Shown: in pieces, positions 1-12,201 of the stretch | Numbering within the stretch: position 1 is the first letter of the stretch | Layout: each line of letters opens with the position of its first letter | NCBI GenBank assembly: GCA_021234155.1 | Contig: JAJEKV010000003.1 | Span: forward strand, 33,155,166 to 33,219,165 | Length of the DNA stretch: 64,000 bases | From: Isoetes taiwanensis | Lineage: Eukaryota > Streptophyta > Lycopodiopsida > Isoetales > Isoetaceae | Direction of reading: 5' to 3' | Position numbers and translations under genes: made by a program | The notes under the pieces: generated by a model | What the model was told of the DNA's origin: nothing | Seen by the model: the letters and a program-made list of their open reading frames with translations, nothing else | The model's database searches: none

Positions 1-1440
1 GGAATGAACTCCTTTGCCTCATTAAACTTGCCTCCATTGAGTATGACTCCAAGCGAAGCAATCGACGCCTTTACCACCGGGGACTATCCTTCTTCGAGAA
101 TTTAGCGATCTTTTTCCAGATGAGATCCACAAGCTTCCTCCTTTCAGAGGGGTAGAATGTGAGATAACTCTTGAACCGGGTACCAAGCCTACCAGCAAGG
201 CCCCGTACCGAATGAGCCCTCCAGAGTTAGCGGAGCTTAAGAAACAACTACAAGAGTTACTGAATCTGGGGTTTATTCGACCCAAGAGCCACCATTTGGC
301 ACTCCTATTCTTTTGTCAAGAAGAAAGATGGCTCCTTAAGGATGTGTATTGATTATAGGCAGCTCAATAAGCATACCATCAAGAATCGCTATGCTTTTGC
401 CTAGGGCGCATGATCTTATGGACCCGCCATACAAGGGCAAAATATTTCTCAAAATTGATTTGCGCCCGCTACCATCGATAAGGATAAAGGAAGAGGACAT
501 TCATAAGTCTGCGCTTTTCGCACCAGATATGGGCATTATGAATTTACCGTCATGCCTTTTGGATTGACCAATGCCCCTGCAACGTTTATGCGGTTGATGA
601 ATGACATCTTCCGCCAATACTTGGATGACTTTGTTGTCATTTTCTTTGATGACATTCTCATCTATAGTAAAACCTTTGCAAAAACATGAACAACATCTTC
701 GATTAGCTTTGCAAAAGCTAAGGCGCCATCAGCTCTTTGCCAAGTTCTCTAAATGCAAGTTCGCCACTCCGAGGGTAGACTATTTGGGGCATATTATCTC
801 AGCAGAAGGAATTGCTCTGCACTCCAAAATTAAGATAGAAGCAAAGAAAGGATTGGCCCATTCCAAATTAATGTTTCGTGAGGTCCCAGTTTCTTGGGAC
901 TCGCAGGATATTATCGAAATTTGTTAAGGATTTTGCAACAATTGCCGCACCTCTTACTAATCTCACAAGGCATGAGAAAGTAAAGGATTGATGGAACATT
1001 GGAGAACAAAAGTCCAAGCGGCTTTTCGTGGCTCAAGGATGCCTTTAACATCCGCACTCAGTCCCTTACCTTGCCCGATCCCGAAAAGGATAATCAAGAG
1101 CCACCCACGCTAGTAAGATAGCTACCGGTGGAGTTCTAATGCAGGAGGGAGAGTTGTTGCTTACGATTCAAAGAAGATGAATGATGCAGCAAATGATATC
1201 CTACCCATGATCGCCATTATCGGCGGTTATGCGTGCTCTCCGTATTTGGAGACACTACCTTCTTGGGAGAAGATTTCAGCTGATACGGATCATCAAAGTC
1301 TTCGCTACCTATCCACCCGCCCAAATCTGAATCTCCGTCAAATAAGATGGATGGAATTCCTCGAGGAATATGACTTGGATTGTATATAAACCCGGGGAAG
1401 CACAATGTGGTTGGCGGATGCTTTGTCACGTCATCCTTTT
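1..1440 (+). pseudogene. Chromovirus reverse transcriptase and RNase H, frameshifted
   Basis: Piecing frames together gives the RT entry region (around 130-300), the '[16 protein letters not shown]' block (about 320-375), '[12 protein letters not shown]' (about 550-590) and the palm block with '[16 protein letters not shown]' (about 618-665), where the usual YVDD-type catalytic box is modified. RNase H remnants follow: a 'DHQSLRYL' block near 1290-1310, 'RQIRWMEFLEEYD' near 1340-1377 and an 'ADALSRH'-like end near 1418-1433. These are standard Ty3/gypsy motifs. At least half a dozen frame changes are needed to connect them, so the product cannot be made. Confidence 0.9.
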
Positions 1441-2960
1441 ATAACCCGGACCCATTGTAATGCCATTTCCACACTCACCAAATGAGTTTGGGAAGCAAAT
1501 AGAACAAACCTTGGCCCACGCATCCTCGAATTCTCGTAATATTTGGGAAAGTTTGGGTAAGGAAGCCCAGACCGATAGAGAACGTGAAGCATTCCGCTCA
1601 TATAAGAAGGAGGAGGGCAATTTATTATATTACAAAGATAAGTTGTGTGTTCCAATGACCCAGGGTGCGAAGGCGATTCTCCATGATACACACAACAGCC
1701 CCTATAGCAAAGACATGCGGGTTTTATGAAAACTTATTTTAAGATCCGCTCCGGCTATTTTTGGCCTTCCATGAAGAAGGATATTGCTAGGTACATCAAA
1801 TTGCTAGGTACATCAAAGCGATTAATAGTTTGTCGACAAACAAGGCCGAGCAATTAAGAGTTCCCGGGAGTTGCAACCTTTGGATGTGCCCAACGCCAAG
1901 TGGGAAGTCATAACCATGGATTTCATTGTGGGGCTTCCGCGCACTCTCGTGGGTATGATGCCTTAATGGTCGCGGGTCGACAAATTATCAAAGATGGCTC
2001 ACTTCCTGCCATGTCGCACCCGGACACCACCGCCGACACCGCCTTGCTCTTTTGCAAAGGAAATTTTCAGGTTACACGGGATGCCGGAGTAATTGTATGG
2101 ATAGGGATCCTAAGTTTGTCGATGCATTCGGAAGGATTTCTTCGCCACCATCCGACCAAGCTTGCCATGAGCATGTGCCTACCATCCTCGTGCGGGCATA
2201 TGGTCAAGCGAGCGTGTCAATCATTATTATCGAAGATATGCTAAGAAGCATGTATGGAGTAAACAAATACAATGGGCGGATTATATTTACTTGGTAGAAT
2301 TAGCCACAACAGTACAAAAGCGGGAGTCTTCTAGAATGTCTCCCTTCATGATAAATTATGGCTATCAATGTCTTACCGGCACCGCGGCATAATCCACGTT
2401 TCTAAAGTGGAGGTATCTCAACAACTCCGCCTAGAAATGCGTGCCTTAGTGGAAGAAGTTCCGGGTTACTTATTGGCACGCAATGCGTGGAAGAGTCTAG
2501 CGGATAAGCACCGAACCCCCACGAATCTTCCAGTGGGCTAAATCAGTTTGGCTTAAGATCAAAGTAAAACAAGCCAAGCTTAAAATTGGTAACTGTAAGA
2601 AGTTGGCACCCGATGGGCTGGGCCGTCGAGGATCTTGAGCGTGTGGGAGAAACAGGTATATCGCTTGGACTTGCCACCCGCGAAAATCCATTGGTCTTTC
2701 ACGGAGTCTTCCGGCAACACACCCCGATCCAGAGGGAGGTTTGGATACCTCTACCCTCCTAGAAATGACTGAAGAGCAGCTGAAAATAGTGCCCCAAGCT
2801 CTTCTTGATCGAGCTTACAAAATGGACGAGAAGGACTCAAATGTTGCAATACTTGGTCAAGTGGAAGCACTTACCGATTGAAGATGCTACCGGGTGATGA
2901 AGATAGACCTTGAGAAGCACTATCCGGACTTCATGCGGGAATCTCAAGGCCGTACCATCA
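1441..2960 (+). pseudogene. Chromovirus integrase with C-terminal chromodomain, frameshifted
   Basis: After the RNase H end comes an HHCC-like integrase N-terminus (about 1640-1880). The catalytic core follows: 'WEVITMDFIVGLP' near 1900-1940, and 'DRDPKFVDAF' near 2097-2130 carrying the second acidic residue. Near 2590-2690 the integrase C-terminal region reads like the 'GPFRILERVG.TAYRLDLPP' block of gypsy elements. At 2842-2894 one frame gives a chromodomain core ('YLVKWKHLPIEDAT'), followed by 'EKHYPDF'. The chromodomain places the element among chromoviruses, whose chromodomain is thought to steer integration to marked chromatin. All parts are interrupted. Confidence 0.85.
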
Positions 2961-3640
2961 ACGATGCTATCAACCCCGCTCCCGGCGGTAAGCTTGAAGG
3001 CTTCATTGACCGAGAATCATGTTTTAGAGGGTAGACGTGATATGATAATAATAACCCGATGATGAGATCACCTTCGTGTTCTCTAGGACGTGGGTTATTG
3101 TTGATGTTGACATGACCGCGAATTGCTAGAGAGGCATCTAGTAAATAGACTGCGTTCATTCCGGCTATACGGGGAACTCCGCCATTCCTTATGCCACAAT
3201 GAATTGCAAGTCGTACACATGATAGATTCCCTTCTAGATATTTTTTTTCCTTTTATTGTAGGGGGTGGTCCCTTCAACCACAACTTAATCATATTATTAA
3301 CCTACGGGTATATGGTTATGTGCAGGCCAATGAACAAGTCGTCACCGCCTTTGTATAGAGGGGTTGCTGATGACCCAACTTTTCCGTATTGGTTTTGTCT
3401 ACATGTGTGATTTTTTCTTTGTCGTATGTTTTACATGGGACTTGGTCCTAAACTCCCTTGATCATAAGTTGTATCGGGCACCTTGGTGCTTGTACTTTGA
3501 TATTTTAACTTCAATGTATTACTTGTCCAAATTACTATAATCTCAACGTATTAATGTTATATTCTTAACTTCATTTTCTAATTCGATTAGCTACGATATG
3601 TATTCAATTAGCTAACCCTAATCTTGAGGACAACATTATT
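2961..3640 (+). other. Untranslated tract between pol and polypurine tract
   Basis: This is about 680 bp after the chromodomain. It becomes AT-rich from about 3400 and holds no recognisable domain. It most likely represents the 3' untranslated region of element A. Confidence 0.5.
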
Positions 3641-3656
3641 TTTAAGGAGGGGAGAA
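3641..3656 (+). promoter_or_regulatory. Polypurine tract of element A
   Basis: A purine run (AAGGAGGGGAGAA) sits directly against the TGTGACG start of the LTR. Its position and composition fit the plus-strand primer site of LTR retrotransposons. A very similar run (GGTGGGGAGAA) precedes the 3' LTR of the outer element on the minus strand. Confidence 0.8.
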
Positions 3657-5245
3657 TGTGACGTTCCGCGTATTTATACGGTCTACTATACTGGACACGC
3701 ATAAAATACAAGCACGCCACTCCCTAAAGGCCTACCATGGGGGGTATGGGAACTTAATTGCAACCTAGGGGTTACCTTACAAAAGGATTAAATTAGCTAT
3801 GCTAATTTAACACATTAATAATAATAACCTATAACCTAGGAAATTAGGATAATTACCAATTGGGAAGGAGCCACCTGCCCCAATCGATTGGGCAAAGATG
3901 GGGGTTGCTAAGTTTGGATGCCAACTTGACCCCTATCCCCGGGATTGACTCAAGATCGACCAAGGAAGGCCGAGCTGAGCGCCATCAATCACCGCAGAGA
4001 ACCACCATACCCAGTCCGTCCTGTGAAGCCACAATTTGAATCTTCAACCGCCAGGAGATGGAGGCGCCCATGGGAATGAGTCCAGCCGAGATCTGGTAGG
4101 TGGCTATGTGAATTCTAGTTAACACTTGGTTGTGTCCGCCTTTTCTCTGTTTCTTTGTAATTCAATCATAGAAACTAACCCTTGTTTGTACAAGCAAGTA
4201 CTCTTTTTATATTCAATTATGGTTTCTACTCTGAAAGGATGGAATGTTAGCTCTTTGTTTAGTCGACTCTGAACGGGGGATTAAGGGGGGGGTAGAGACC
4301 TCCGAACCAGGTATTTGTAGTATGCTCCTAGATAGCCAGAGTCCATTAATTAGCCCTGCTGTGCAAGAGCCTACCGGGTCCTATGCTATGGTCCGCTTAG
4401 CACCGCACAAAGGAACACAAGTGGTGACATGAGGGGTGGGGTCTTGCACGAGCATACAAGGCTCCAGAGACTCTACAAAGGCTAGGCCCGATGGCGGTCC
4501 ACGAGAGGGCGAGTATGGGTGGAATTCTTCGGGTGTAGAGGTGTGATCCGTATGGAGCACCTTGCACTTTGAGTAGATTTAGGGTGAGTAAGTCGGGCAC
4601 GGATCGCGGGTCGCTGATCGCGCATCGTATTCTCTAGCTCACCCATGGAACCAATGCGATTCTGAAGGGGACGCTTCCCGACCTTCATCTGGACGAGCGT
4701 CATGAACACTGAGTAGGCTCACCGGGTGATACCTTGAACTGCGTCTCCGGAAGGCTATAGCGAAACCATAAGCGTGAATTGACCCATCTCAAAGTGTGCA
4801 CAGGAGGGGCGGATGGAGTGGACAACCCTAGCCAATGTTCTATGCCAGCCAACGCCATGCAAGACTCGGTCTGCTGATCTCTTGAGGCCCAAATGATCCT
4901 CCTCATGGGGAGTCTCAAATGGGTAGAACCTGGGGTTTGGGTGTTTTCTTAGGATTAGATGCATATTCTATGCCGTTGGTATTTTGGATGGATGCGCCAC
5001 CCTTCGTGGTGGTTATTTATGTATATTCATGCTGTGTGCTAACCCTTGTATTCATGCTTCCGCGATGTAGGAGACCCACTGAAGGCGTGGGCCGAATGAC
5101 CCCTTCGTGTCCTTCTTTCGGGCCTCATTTCATAGATGGACCGAAATAGACGGAGGGCCCTGCTCATGGTGAGATGATTGCCATGGGAGGGGAAAGTCCC
5201 CGTATGTATACGTCCGAGGGCCGTATATATTCTGGGAGCGTCACA
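3657..5245 (+). repeat. 3' LTR of element A (1589 bp)
   Basis: It begins TGTGACGTTCC after the polypurine tract and ends GGGAGCGTCACA. The ends form a 7-bp perfect inverted repeat (TGTGACG/CGTCACA) that continues with few mismatches. No second copy is in the window, so the boundaries rest on these ends. An internal block at 4792-4842 (starting GTGTGCACAGGAGGGGCGG) is shared with the LTRs of the outer element. No coding region is expected. Confidence 0.78.
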
Positions 5246-5589
5246 CATAGATTGATGTTTTGTACATACTTTGCTGATGCTGGACAGGGGATTCGAAATA
5301 GGAGTACTTTTGTGTTGTATTTTTGTGTTCTTTGAAGGTCTAGGGATTTGGTTTGGCGCGTAGGTTTCGTCCGGCAAATGGCCTCCCTTTGACTTCATTC
5401 CACTGGTGTTGGACAGCCCCAATCCCTTTCTGCATATGCCGGCTAGGCTTTCTTGCTTGCATGGGAAAAAGACATTGTCCGCCTTGGTTCTGCAGTTCAG
5501 GCTGTGCTGACGTGTTCTTGCTTTTATTGCGTTCTGTTTTGTCAATATGTTCATGAAGAAGGCTACAAGGAAGGGCAAGGGGGCCGCTG
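5246..5589. other. Sequence between LTR A and LINE B
   Basis: No recognised coding motif. It may be the 5' part of the LINE or old flanking DNA; the border is not visible. Confidence 0.3.
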
Positions 5590-5759
5590 GCACTATGCCA
5601 TGAGCAGGCAGAGGACTACGCCGAGATGATCATGGACGCCCCCAAAGAATTTCATTGGACCCCCACACTAGAGCAAAGAGTGCATCAGTGATTTCGCTAT
5701 TACGGGATGCATTGGGCCGTGCTTTTGGCGCACCCCCCCCCCGCCGTCGTGGTCGAAGA

Positions 5760-7860
5760 ATATTTCAGCGTAACCGATGGTTTTGATGCGAGTGTAAAGA
5801 ACGCATAGCCGCAGCGACTCCGCGGACATTCGGATCTAGGTACCCGCCTTGCGTTAATTACCACGCTATCGCTTCATCCATGGGTGGAGACAAAGGCGCC
5901 ATACCTTGCCGTGCATCGGGGAGATGTTAAAACTTTGCCGGACACTCATCATCCTCTAACCTTTTAGAGTACTCAAGGCCAGCCCAAATTCCCACAGGGA
6001 CATTACACCCGGGGAGGGGAACAAGATTTGCGCAGCCTCTTATGACCCACGTGGACGCCAGACGTCGCCATACTCCCCACAGATGGCCCCCATTGGTTCT
6101 CGCAGAGAAGGATATTGTGGAGGACCTCGCAAACGCTGGCTAATGGGAAGGCAGCTGACCTCGATGGTATGCGAGGCGAAGTTACTCAAATGGGCGGAGG
6201 TACCAAGCTATTGCCGATCCTCACTACTCGCTCAATGAAGCATTGCAGGGAAAGGTTTCCCGACAATGGACCACAAAATGGTTGTTCCCATTCACAAGGG
6301 CGACTCCATTGTCCTACCACCACGGACGACATCATGGTCAGGCCTTCGGTCGATTTGCCAAACCGCTGGTTGGCATTCTCGAGCGGCCAGTTGACCCGCT
6401 GGCAGGCGGCGGATGTCAAGAGCCCTCACACCGCTAAAAGCTTTAGACCCCGCCACTCAACGATTGACCATATCTTTACAATCGGGCGATTTGAAGACAA
6501 ATGAAACCATCGGCGGGACTTGTATTGCTTTGTGGACTTCGTGAAGGCTTTTGATACGGCCCCGGAAAGCTATGGGCGCATCGTCAAACTGGGCTACCGC
6601 TGCCCCGCGGGTAATGCCATATCTGAGTCGTATGAGAGTTGTTTTGGCAGAATGCAGCCGAAGCGGGTCAAGCATTCACCGGTAGGCATCGGGTTCGGCA
6701 GGTTGCCCCTCTCACCAACACTTTTGGTCTCTACATTGTCCGTTAGAGCCCCGGCTTCTTCCCGAGCATGGGGATGGCATATAGCTTTTTGCACCAGGTC
6801 ATCCGCCCGGCTCATCTATGCGGGCCGATGTTGACCTTCCGCCCACACCCCGAAGCTATGCAGTCTCATCCGGATGCCCTAGACACATTCTCGTCGGGCT
6901 CTGCACATCGCGGCGTGAATGCGCCAAGACCAGGTGGTTCTCATATCCTCTTCCGCCACCCCACCTCCCTCGCACTCACATATGGGGATAGCCAGTGGAG
7001 GTCACGCCCACCTACAAGTACCTAGGGGTGAGTTCCCCTCCTACCTCTGTTGGGAGGCATCTACCCGCTTGTGAATGATTGTGGCCGAAAGCGCTTTATG
7101 CCATCTGCGGAACAACAAATCACCAAAGTGAGCTCTATGATTGGGGCCATCGGTCCACATCTGTTTGAACAATCGTCGAGCTGTCCTTCCTGCGGGGGTT
7201 GCGGTTTGGGGCGGCCATCTCTTTGGCGACTGAATGACTTGGAGCAGGTGCGAAGGCATTTTTGGCACGGGCACTTGGGGTGAAACCTTCGTCCCCTATC
7301 GGTCTCCCTGCGGAAATCGATTCTTGCCGCTCAAAAGGCAGCCCTTGATAGACACATCGTCTATTTTTCAGAAAGTGGTTACTATGGGTGATGCTTCGGC
7401 TCCCCGCACACGCTTCTGGCTTGTGGCAATGGGCCCGCAGGCTCGAGGCCTGTTGGAGGGTAAGAGAGATCGATGGTTCGCCCGGATGGAGCGATCGCGA
7501 GAACCTGCAGTCGCGTCTGGTGGATATAGAGGCCGATCGTGATGACTGCGGAGTGCACGGGCGCTTGCTTCCTGGCAAGCTCGGGACCCGGCGCTCTAGA
7601 GCAAAGTCAAAGCGGCCCATTACAAGGCACATCAACCCGTGTTAGCCCCGGGCCCACAACTCTACATCGTTCCAGCCTGTGCCCCCTGAAAAAACGGACT
7701 CATTGCCTCCATTCGCCACAGTGCCCACCATCTTTACATCGAGATGGGGCCCGGTGGATTAGGGAGCCCGCAGGGCGGGCTTTGTCAGTCTTTGTCAAAA
7801 CGGGTGCCATTGAGGATGAGTCTCACACTTTCGAGTTGCCCAAATGGTAGCCGGTCATCC
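5760..7860 (+). pseudogene. LINE-B ORF2 (RT and zinc-knuckle end), heavily frameshifted
   Basis: Recognisable pieces in order are: a 'WFDASVKNA'-like post-endonuclease linker (about 5775), 'LANGKAADLDGM' (about 6135-6175), 'FRPRHSTIDHIF' (about 6440-6475), 'YCFVDFVKAFDT' (about 6525-6560), 'PLSPTL' (about 6708), a thumb remnant near 7010-7260 including an 'EQVRRHF' block, and 'GAIEDESHTFELP' (about 7810-7845), which matches the C-terminal zinc-knuckle region of LINE 2. The RT palm pair YADD is not readable. Many frameshifts separate the pieces. Confidence 0.72.
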
Positions 7861-8090
7861 GGGCGGATACGCCCCTTAGTACGACCGGACTTGCCCCTAC
7901 ATTTGATGATGAACACACCGCCGGACGTGCCACGGGTCATACATTCGTGAGGTACCGGACCTGAAGCTCACCTTTGCCCCCGCCGTGGCTGCCCGATTAG
8001 GCACTACAAAAAAGTGCATGAGAGTATATATTTTGTGTGTTTTGCATTTTATGTATTAGGGCAGGTTTTGTCACAGGTCGCTTGTCGCCA

Positions 8091-8141
8091 CGGTTTTTTC
8101 GAGAAACCCTTCGGGCGGGGGTTTTTAATCCGGGTAGTAAT
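8091..8141 (+). repeat. Nested-hairpin element, copy 1
   Basis: Contains the conserved core GGTTTTTTCGAGAAACCCTT..GGGCGGGGGTTTTTAATCC, found five times in the window. Here it lies 23 bp upstream of the LINE 3'-terminal hairpin. Its outer arms do not pair well in this copy. Confidence 0.7.
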
Positions 8142-8164
8142 CCACTTGTTTGCGCTTTTGTATT

Positions 8165-8236
8165 GGGTCCCATAGACCGATTGGTCTCCGTGGACGATAA
8201 AAATACTTTCCTTCCTTCCTTCCTTCCTTCCTTCCT
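8165..8236 (+). repeat. LINE-B 3' terminus with stem-loop and (TTCC)n tail
   Basis: GGGTCCCAT precedes the stem-loop AGACC-GATT-GGTCT (8174-8187), then CCGTGGACGATAAAAAT and a TTCC repeat (about 8208-8236). GTCC and GGAC can pair outside the stem. Six other copies of this terminus occur in the window with different tails. Confidence 0.8.
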
Positions 8237-8496
8237 CTGCGCCCTTGTCTTCTGCTTCTGTTGAAAATTCTGTTCAAAGGGATGGTTCCTATCACTACAA
8301 GAGAATGATAGCTAAACATCAGAATAATCATCAGAGAGCCTTCATAAAACAGATAACTGCCCAGGGCCTTATTCATGACAATTGTACTGACAAATTTTAT
8401 TTGACGAATTAACATCAGAATAATCGTTAGATAATAACTTAGACATAGTCAGATGAATAGTCAAAAAATCCTATATTGTAAAACCGTGGCGTTTGT

Positions 8497-8572
8497 CTGT
8501 CCCTCCACCCCGATCGACGGTCGAGATTGCCCCACTGTCCCTCCACCCCATTCACGGTTCGGATTGTGCCAT
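8497..8572. repeat. 38-bp tandem direct repeat (two copies)
   Basis: Two adjacent units each begin CTGTCCCTCCACCCC and diverge toward their ends. A TATA-like string lies 15 bp downstream. Confidence 0.75.
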
Positions 8573-8586
8573 GTGGCGCCAAGGGT

Positions 8587-8596
8587 TATAAATATA
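8587..8596 (+). promoter_or_regulatory. TATA-like string TATAAATATA
   Basis: A good plant TATA-box match downstream of the 38-bp direct repeat. No recognisable gene follows, so its function is unproven. Confidence 0.25.
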
Positions 8597-10663
8597 GCTC
8601 GTGGTGCTTAAATGAAAAACCGCAAGAACCAAATGCCATTACAAAAAGATGCATGAGTTAAATAAAGGAAGATATTTTCAAAATGAGGAGCTGTCTGGTT
8701 GCAGGGAGTTCAATCCGATTTTTTTTTTTGTGCCTTTCACACTGTTTGGAGTCTTGGGGACAACGACTTTATGGAAAAAAGAAAAAGTGGTTTGAACTTA
8801 GAAAGCAATAGAAGTTTAGAAGTTGAATACACTGAATCTAGCATTCTGGGAAGGGATATGCCATGGAGAACAACAAAATCCAAGCAATATGGCAAAGACA
8901 TGGAAAAAACATAAGAATAGCAACATGAAATGTTAAGAAATCTAAAAAAAGGCATGAACAACAAAAAAAAGTACAAATGAAAAAGACTCATGCACCACCG
9001 TCAAAGGTACATATTTTGTTGGAGAGGAGAAGAAGAGTCATTTTTCCAAGGACATTCTATAACCGAGCTAAAATGGAAATGGCCTAATATAGGTTTGGCG
9101 TCCCTTCCTCACTTGATAAAAAATGGGGAAAATTTGGCTTTCTACAATGGGATTTTGTGCATAAAGGTCGTATATGGCCATCGGATCAATGTCGAATGCT
9201 ACATTTTGTATTATCTAATGGGTTAACCAGTACTAGGTCTAGGCTTTCCAACAAAGCTAACTCATATGCTAATATTCCCAGCCTTTTTCCTCGAAAAGGA
9301 TTAGCATAATGCGGAAAAATTCTTAATCTTTGACTACTTCATTCATGGAATTTCTGACCTAGGGTCGATAACTAAATGAATTAGAGTTCAATCGGAAGCA
9401 ATTGGCATGGTCAAAACCTGTTGTTGGCAATATTGCTTCAAGCGTTGGAACTTGAATTAAGGATTGCTAATAAAACTGATGTTAGAAGTGAGCTTGAAGG
9501 ACTATTGGATTTACCAAAGTCAAAAGGTAAATAATCTTAAGCTAAGTGTAGCTAGGTGAGATTATGTGACCACGGGTTGAGAACTTATGATTAGAAGTTC
9601 ATAAGTCGAAGTGTTGGATATTATCTAGAAGATAATATACAGATGACCATAGAAATCTCTATAAGCATAAAGTTTCTTGAATTGTGTCGGAATTGTGATA
9701 TAATCCTTATTTGAAGGATTATTAATGCACATCGAGAAGATTGACTAAAGGGCATGGTCTGGGACTGGTGCATTAGAGTTTTTCTTGTGGAAAAGTGGTT
9801 ATGTCCTGGTAGTTGATCCTTATGTTCATGTGTAATGCATCACAAAATCCTATACTAGGTATGGGAAGTACGGGTCAAGTTTGCCAAGTTGTTACTTGGA
9901 GTTGAGTGTGTGTGTCAGGCTTTGAAAGCCAAGGATAGTTGCATACTAAGATCCCCACAAGCTTACTTACATGGAACCATTATATAAGTGTGAGAGCATG
10001 AGTCACATTGCTCGAGACTGCTAGGCAGTGCACTTAGTTCTAGTAAGGTTTGACCATCCTAGGGTGGTACTAATGAAGTATATATTATTAACCTAATGTG
10101 GTTAAAATATGCATGCAACATGATGGGACCATTGAAATGTCTATACGAAGGATCGCGAGATGATGTATTGGATAAATGGATGAATCATATAGATGTACTC
10201 AAATCAACATAGTCTTGGAAGACATGTTGAGAGTAAAATTTATCCATGAGAAGTTAACTAAGTCGAAGGATTAGCTATCCTACCCTGTTGCTTCGAATTA
10301 AACCATGTAAACGATCTAAAGCGATCTAGTATATGTAGATTGGCTAGAATTTTATGATATGTACTGCAGTACATGAGTGCCTCAAAAAGGATTCTGGAGT
10401 TCTAGGTAGCACAACTAATCCTACTTTTCGTAGGCGACAATTCTCTTCTTGCTACCATATCCATGGCTTTTCCTTCAGTCCATGCCTAATAACCCACCCC
10501 TAAGAACAATAGTGCCTAGCTAGAAAAACATAAAACCACGGTCTACCATTCTTGCATAGAATGGATGACCCAAATAGAATCTAAAGATTCCAAACCAAGG
10601 CTATACCACAACAACCCTCTCAAACTAGGCATCTTTGACACTATGTCTTCCTTCCACCATCTC

Positions 10664-10789
10664 GAATAATCACAGTTTCAAACTAGAGAACAAGTCGAAT
10701 AAAAGAAATATTTGTGGTGGCCAAGTGAATAATCACAGTTTCAAACTAGAGAACAAGTCGAACAAAAGAAATGTTCGCGGTGGCCTCAA
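10664..10789. repeat. 63-bp tandem duplication
   Basis: Two units start GAATAATCACAGTTTCAAAC at 10664 and 10727 and differ at a few positions. Confidence 0.9.
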
Positions 10790-11366
10790 GGTCGCCCGGA
10801 TAAAGTTCTTGTAGAGACAATTGTTATAAAAATTTCTTTGTTCAAGAATGGGAGGTATAGGACTACAGTGTGTTGAAAATTACGAATTGTTACAAAGTGT
10901 TGTAAGAGGACATCAGATCACACTAGTGGAGGCAAGATAAATAGCTCCTTCGGAGATGATTAGTCGTCTTCTTGTTGCGTGTTTAAATTATGTTCTTAAG
11001 TTTTGAGCTACCTCTATGATGTTGTGTAGAAGTTCCAGACAAGTTGAATGTTCTCATGGAATTTCCATCAACAATGATGTTACACTAGCATTATTCTATG
11101 AACAATAATATATTAGCTTTATTCACAAGGAATATTGAAATGCCCATCAACAAAGACGTCATGCTAGCTTTATTCACAAAGAATGTATTATGATGTTTTG
11201 TAAAGAACATAACAAGTTCCCGTTGTAGTTATAAAGCAGAAGCTCTAGACAAACTCAAGAAATTAGCTACAATTAATCAAGATCTTTGCCATATGAAAAC
11301 AAACATTGCACAATATAGAATAGAATATGGGCCATTTAATTTTCTTTCTATGAATTGCCATTTCAG

Positions 11367-12201
<835 letters not shown>

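Larger units (their letters stand above)
1..5245 (+). mobile_element. Partial Ty3/gypsy chromovirus (element A), 5' part outside window
   Basis: Plus-strand pol debris (RT, RNase H, integrase, chromodomain) is followed by a polypurine tract and a long 3' LTR, the order of a plant chromovirus. The 5' LTR, gag and most of the protease would lie left of the window. Every domain is broken by frameshifts and stops, so no intact polyprotein remains. The LTR shares a roughly 50-bp block with the LTRs of the outer element at 28696-50668, so the two are related families. Confidence 0.88.
5590..8236 (+). mobile_element. LINE family B, decayed copy
   Basis: A plus-strand non-LTR retrotransposon recognised from scattered ORF2 motifs, a C-terminal zinc-knuckle region and a structured 3' end followed by a (TTCC)n tail. 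The 5' limit is uncertain, and no ORF1 coiled-coil region could be recognised. Copies of the same family, mostly 3' ends, occur at 26859-27262, 52973-53640, about 59340-60960 and 61573-62010. Confidence 0.75.

Noticed and set aside
9300-10400. A solo LTR of a copia element
   Set aside because: The texture is suggestive but no paired ends, duplication or second copy is present in the window.
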